DNA of 33,411 nucleotides, from positions 1-33,411 of the forward strand of contig JAFWJY010000198.1 of assembly GCA_017514525.1 (NCBI GenBank). Direction: 5' to 3'. Shown here in pieces: positions 30,187-33,411 of this stretch; position 1 is the first letter of the stretch, and each line of letters opens with the position of its first letter. Under the pieces are notes generated by a model that saw only the letters and a list, made by a program, of their open reading frames with translations, did not search any database and was not told where the DNA came from. The position numbers were made by a program, and so were the translations under genes. The DNA is from Solobacterium sp. (lineage in GTDB: Bacteria > Bacillota_I > Bacilli_A > Erysipelotrichales > Erysipelotrichaceae).

Positions 30187-32136
30187 ATGGAACGATTTGC
30201 GTTCTTAAAACAATTAGTAATGAACTACACCAGTCTTCCGGAAGATTTCTCACCGGATTCTCCATTTGCCTCAATCGGCATGGATTCTTATGATGTGGTG
30301 GATTTCATGTTAACGGTTGAGGAGAAGTTCGGCATTACCGCAAATGACGAAGAAATTCTCTCCATGAACTGCATCCGCGATGTAGAGGAACTGATCACAA
30401 ATTGCATGAAGGAGGATAAAGCAATCATGCTTAAAGGTATTGCCGCTTCACAAGGAATCGCTATTGCGAAAGTCTACAAACTGGAACAGCCGGTGCTCGA
30501 CATTCAGAGGGTCGAATCAGACCCGGATCAGGAACTTTCCAAGCTTGACGCTGCCTTTGCCAAAACGGTAGAAGACATCGAAAAGATAAAGGAAGTCGCT
30601 TCCAAGAGCCTCGCTCCGGAAGAACTGGCTGTGTTTGATGCACATCTGATGATGGCAGGGGATCCGGAACTTCGCACACAGATCGAAGACATGATCAAAA
30701 ATGACAAGGTCAATGCCGAGTATGCGACCGAACAGGTTGCCAATATGATGGTATCGATCTTTGAATCCATGGAAGATGCCTATATGAGAGAGCGCGCAGC
30801 TGACATCAAGGATGTTACGTTCCGTCTCAAGTGCAATCTCTGCGGCAAGGTTATTCCGAATCTCGCAACACTGGATTCTCCGGTCGTTGTGATTGCCAAG
30901 GACCTCACACCGAGTGACACCGGTTCTCTGAACAAGGAATTCGCAAAGGGTTTCGCAACTGAAATCGGCGGCCGTACCAGCCACAGTGCCATCATGGCCC
31001 GCTCCCTTGAGATTCCGGCAGTGGTAGGCGTCAAGGGCATCCTTGAAGCCGCAAACTCCGGCGACGAAGTTATTCTCGATGCGCTCAACGGGGAAGTGAT
31101 TCTGAACCCGACCGAAGCTCAGAAGGCAGAATATGCGGCCAAGGGTGAAGAATACCGCAAGCAGAAGGAAGCTCTTAAGGCACTTAAGGATCAGCCGTCT
31201 GTTTCCACAGATGGACACAAGGTGCTGTTAGTCGGCAACATCGGCGGACCGAAGGATGTGGATGGCGTCAATGCCAATGGCGGCGAAGGCGTAGGCCTGT
31301 TCCGTACCGAATTCCTCTACATGAAGAGTGAAGACGACTTCCCGGATGAAGATACCCAGTTCGCTGCTTACAAGCAGGTGCTTGAAGGCATGAATGGCAA
31401 ACCGGTTGTGATCCGTACGCTGGATATCGGCGGTGACAAGAAGCTGAAGTACTATGAGTTTGCGGAAGAGATGAACCCGTTCCTCGGTGTTCGCGCCGTT
31501 CGTTTCTGTCTCATTCGCAAGGATGTATTCCGCACTCAGCTCCGCGCACTCTTACGTGCTTCCGTATATGGCAAGCTCTGCATCATGTTCCCAATGATCG
31601 CAACGGTCAATGAGTTCAAAGAGGCAAAGCAGTGCTATGAAGATGCACGTGCAGAATTGATCGCAGAAGGCGTCAAGGTTTCTGATGATATCGAAGTCGG
31701 CTGTATGATTGAGATCCCGGCAGCAGCCGTACTGGCTGACCAGATTGCCAAGTATGCAGACTTCTTCTCCATTGGAACCAACGACCTCGTTCAGTACTCC
31801 ATGGCTGCAGACCGTATGAGTGAACCGGTATCCTACCTGTACCAGCCGTTGAACCCGAGTGTTCTGCGTCTGATCAAGATGACGATCGACGGTGCACACA
31901 AAAACGGCAAGTGGTGCGGCATGTGCGGTGAAATGGCTGGCGATGAACTGGCTGCACCGATCCTGCTTGGACTTGGACTGGATGAGTTCTCCATGAGCGC
32001 AACATCTATTCTCCGTGCCCGCCAGATCATCAACTCATTGAGCTATGAAGAGATGAAATCACTTGCGGCCAAGGCAGTTGAATGCGACACCAGCGAGGAA
32101 GTAACCGACCTCGTAAAATCCGTACTCAAGGCATAA
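30187..32136 (+). CDS. ptsI: PTS enzyme I with an N-terminal acyl carrier protein domain
   Basis: A 649-residue fusion. Residues 1-78 form an ACP domain: FASIGMDSYDVVDFMLTVEE with phosphopantetheine-site Ser34 in the GMDS motif, and a helix IV region ending VEELITN. From Met81 (MLKGIAASQGIAIAKVYKLEQ) follows a full enzyme I of 569 residues: phospho-histidine His266 in GGRTSHSAIMAR, GEGVGLFRTEFLYM, PEP-site GTNDLVQYSMAADR and the C-terminal CGMCGEMAGD. It transfers phosphate from PEP to HPr. The reading frame is open through the joint. AAGGAG lies eight bases before ATG 30187. No ptsH gene is adjacent. The ACP domain lacks any HPr feature. Confidence 0.9.
   Translation: MERFAFLKQLVMNYTSLPEDFSPDSPFASIGMDSYDVVDFMLTVEEKFGITANDEEILSMNCIRDVEELITNCMKEDKAIMLKGIAASQGIAIAKVYKLEQPVLDIQRVESDPDQELSKLDAAFAKTVEDIEKIKEVASKSLAPEELAVFDAHLMMAGDPELRTQIEDMIKNDKVNAEYATEQVANMMVSIFESMEDAYMRERAADIKDVTFRLKCNLCGKVIPNLATLDSPVVVIAKDLTPSDTGSLNKEFAKGFATEIGGRTSHSAIMARSLEIPAVVGVKGILEAANSGDEVILDALNGEVILNPTEAQKAEYAAKGEEYRKQKEALKALKDQPSVSTDGHKVLLVGNIGGPKDVDGVNANGGEGVGLFRTEFLYMKSEDDFPDEDTQFAAYKQVLEGMNGKPVVIRTLDIGGDKKLKYYEFAEEMNPFLGVRAVRFCLIRKDVFRTQLRALLRASVYGKLCIMFPMIATVNEFKEAKQCYEDARAELIAEGVKVSDDIEVGCMIEIPAAAVLADQIAKYADFFSIGTNDLVQYSMAADRMSEPVSYLYQPLNPSVLRLIKMTIDGAHKNGKWCGMCGEMAGDELAAPILLGLGLDEFSMSATSILRARQIINSLSYEEMKSLAAKAVECDTSEEVTDLVKSVLKA
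30409..30415 (+). promoter_or_regulatory. Internal Shine-Dalgarno for a stand-alone enzyme I
   Basis: AAGGAGG lies within the last codons of the ACP domain, 11 bases before the in-frame ATG at 30427, which begins exactly where enzyme I proteins normally start. Ribosomes could make the 569-residue enzyme I separately from the 649-residue fusion. Confidence 0.6.
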
Positions 32137-32152
32137 TTGGATGCGCTATAAT

Positions 32153-32184
32153 CTGAGGTGTAGAAATACACCTCGGATTTTTTT
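32153..32184 (+). terminator. Terminator of ptsI, abutting the next start codon
   Basis: A 10-bp stem CTGAGGTGTA/TACACCTCGG (one G-T pair) with a GAAA tetraloop is followed by ATTTTTTT. The ATG of the next gene begins at the base directly after the T run. Confidence 0.88.
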
Positions 32185-32667
32185 ATGAAAGAAACGACCA
32201 GAATTCTGTTTATATCCAGCACCGGCGGACACCTGACGGAACTGATGCAGCTGAGCCCGATGTTTGAACATTGCGACTATCGCATTATCACGGAAAACAA
32301 TCCGTCGAACCTGACGCTCCGGGAGAAATATGGAAAAGAACGGGTTGCCTTTGTCCCGTATGGATCCAAGTCACAGCCGCTGACGTATGTCTTCCATTTT
32401 TCTGCCAACATTATCAAAAGCCTTTACTATTTCCTCAAATGGAAGCCGGATGTGATCATCACCACCGGAACGCATACAGCCGTGCCCATGTGCAAGATTG
32501 CCCATTGGAACCATAAAAAGATCATCTGGATCGAAACGATTGCCAATGCGACAACGCCAACCATGGCAGGGAAGATGATTTACCCGATTGCGGATCTCTT
32601 TATCGTTCAGTGGGAAAGCATGCTGGAAATATATCCGAACGCAGTATACGGAGGGTTTATATTCTGA
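32185..32667 (+). CDS. Alg14/PssD-like glycosyltransferase subunit
   Basis: A 160-residue protein that pairs with the next gene to form a two-part UDP-sugar transferase. ISSTGGHLTELMQL (residues 11-24), the FVPYGSKSQPLTY segment, PDVIITTGTHTAVPMC near residue 92 and the Pro-rich TTPTMAGKMIYPIADLFIVQWE near residue 126 are typical of Alg14/PssD/CpsF, the membrane-recruiting subunit. It is one base overlapping the catalytic subunit. The ATG follows directly after a terminator T run and has no SD. A TATAAT at 32147-32152 might be its promoter. Confidence 0.85.
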   Translation: MKETTRILFISSTGGHLTELMQLSPMFEHCDYRIITENNPSNLTLREKYGKERVAFVPYGSKSQPLTYVFHFSANIIKSLYYFLKWKPDVIITTGTHTAVPMCKIAHWNHKKIIWIETIANATTPTMAGKMIYPIADLFIVQWESMLEIYPNAVYGGFIF

Positions 32668-33155
32668 TGATACTTGTAACACTTGGCACAAATGACAAAC
32701 CCTTTACAAGACTGCTGGATGCGGTGGAACACGCCATTGAAGAAGGCATCATCCAGGAAGAGGTCATTGTTCAGGCGGGTTTTACAAAATATAAAAGCGA
32801 CCGGATGAAGGTCATTGATTATATTGACCGGGAACAGTTCGCAGATTATCTTGCCAAAGCGGATCTTCTGATCACCCATGGGGGAGCTGGTACCATCATG
32901 ACCGGACTGAATAAAGGCAAGCGCATTCTTGCGGCAGCACGCCTTTCCGCCTATGGAGAACACGTCAATGATCACCAGATCCAATTGTTGGAGGCATTTG
33001 AATCCAAAGGCTATCTTATCTACATGAAGGATCTGGATCAGCTTGGCACCTATCTGCAGAAGGCCAGAACCTTTACGCCAAACCCATATGTTTCCCAGCG
33101 GGATCATATGATTGAACAGATAGAAACCTGGATTGAACAAAACGTAAATGACTGA
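32667..33155 (+). CDS. Alg13/PssE-like glycosyltransferase catalytic subunit
   Basis: A 162-residue protein homologous to the C-terminal (UDP-sugar-binding) half of GT28 enzymes. MILVTLGTNDKPFTRLL at the N terminus and LLITHGGAGTIMTGLNKGKRILAAARLSAYGEHVNDHQ near residues 68-106, the nucleotide-sugar contact region, are intact. Start chosen at ATG 32667, which overlaps the stop of the previous gene as TGATG and follows GGAGGG. The pair likely builds an exopolysaccharide or capsule precursor; no other polysaccharide genes are in view. Confidence 0.87.
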   Translation: MILVTLGTNDKPFTRLLDAVEHAIEEGIIQEEVIVQAGFTKYKSDRMKVIDYIDREQFADYLAKADLLITHGGAGTIMTGLNKGKRILAAARLSAYGEHVNDHQIQLLEAFESKGYLIYMKDLDQLGTYLQKARTFTPNPYVSQRDHMIEQIETWIEQNVND

Positions 33156-33189
33156 ACGACTTATTCAGCGACAGAATAAGTCGTTTTTT
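33155..33189 (+). terminator. Terminator of the glycosyltransferase pair
   Basis: A perfect 12-bp stem AACGACTTATTC/GAATAAGTCGTT with a seven-base loop and six T residues. The stem starts at the stop codon. Confidence 0.9.
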
Positions 33190-33368
33190 ACTTCAAAAGG
33201 TATTAATCCGACTCGAACTATGCGGTTTGCACTGCGATTCATAAAAGAAAACTCACAAATAATGATGAAAATATGCGTTTTAGACAGAATTATTATTAAG
33301 AATAATATCTCAAGATCCTCCGTAAGGACACCTGAAATACAAAAGGAAAGCGGAACTTCTGCTTAAAA

Positions 33369-33411
33369 TTATTCGACATACGGGTAGGTACTGTCGACGT
33401 AGAATTCCTGC
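33369..33411 (-). CDS. 3' end of a minus-strand gene cut by the window edge
   Basis: On the minus strand an open frame enters from the right edge and ends with QEFYVDSTYPYVE and a TAA stop at 33371-33369. Only 13 residues are visible, so neither the gene nor its function can be identified. The 33190-33368 stretch between this stop and the preceding terminator is AT-rich with no convincing gene. Confidence 0.4.
   Translation of the reverse strand, partial: QEFYVDSTYPYVE

Noticed and set aside
30187-30426. HPr (ptsH) as identity of the N-terminal part of the enzyme I fusion
   Set aside because: No HPr histidine or serine motif is present; the GMDS site and helix pattern are those of an ACP.
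33196-33240. A T-arm-like GTTCGAGTC on the minus strand suggesting a tRNA
   Set aside because: The flanking bases do not pair into T or acceptor stems and no cloverleaf can be drawn.
33148-33366. A 72-codon frame after the glycosyltransferase pair
   Set aside because: It begins within the end of the previous gene, runs through the terminator hairpin and shows no coding character.
1-33411. CRISPR arrays, insertion sequences or prophage genes
   Set aside because: No regularly spaced direct repeats, transposase, integrase or phage structural genes were seen on either strand.

Overview
This window looks like a chromosomal segment of a butyrate-forming anaerobic Firmicute. Gene content, mid-range base composition and a mixture of Shine-Dalgarno (SD) and apparently leaderless starts would fit an Erysipelotrichia-like gut bacterium, but that placement is inference and no taxonomic marker settles it. 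I see no phage, transposon, insertion sequence or CRISPR array. Most genes are tightly packed in short operons separated by clear intrinsic terminators.

Left part (1-8060): a tRNA-Leu(CAG), a PHP-domain phosphoesterase and a hypothetical protein, followed by a promoter and the operon thl-crt-hbd-bcd-etfB-etfA, which converts acetyl-CoA to butyryl-CoA. Next, on the minus strand (8096-12965), come ptb-buk-thl, which turns butyryl-CoA into butyrate plus ATP and adds a second thiolase, and then a pair of alpha/beta-hydrolase esterases. The whole acetyl-CoA to butyrate route is therefore present, in two converging blocks. Both blocks have Rex-like (NADH-sensing) sites at their promoters.

Middle part (13062-17618): housekeeping genes coaD, a flavin reductase-like protein, a diacylglycerol kinase-like lipid kinase, purC, and a two-gene amino-acid-type ABC transporter without a binding protein. 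Then comes a strictly overlapping five-gene operon (17661-21213): AMP-forming acyl ligase, free-standing acyl carrier protein (ACP), acyl-ACP thioesterase, holo-ACP synthase, and an unassigned protein with an HExxH motif. This is one of the two best candidates for an undescribed system.

Right part (21246-33411): a PAP2 phosphatase, a membrane zinc-ribbon protein, pepC, rimO, an M29 aminopeptidase, a protein joining a Cas4-like cysteine pattern to a DEDDy exonuclease domain, hpf, a degenerate CPBP-like membrane protein and a small hypothetical protein. Next is an unusual ptsI whose product carries an in-frame N-terminal ACP domain ahead of a complete PTS enzyme I, with a strong SD and ATG retained at the junction. 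This is the other best candidate. The window closes with a two-subunit Alg14/Alg13-type glycosyltransferase pair and the tail of a minus-strand gene.

A recurring feature is the start codon placed at the predicted transcription start. At 17661, 21246 and 23872 a good -10 element lies 6-9 bases before an ATG that lacks a properly spaced SD, and in two of these cases the promoter overlaps the terminator of the preceding gene.
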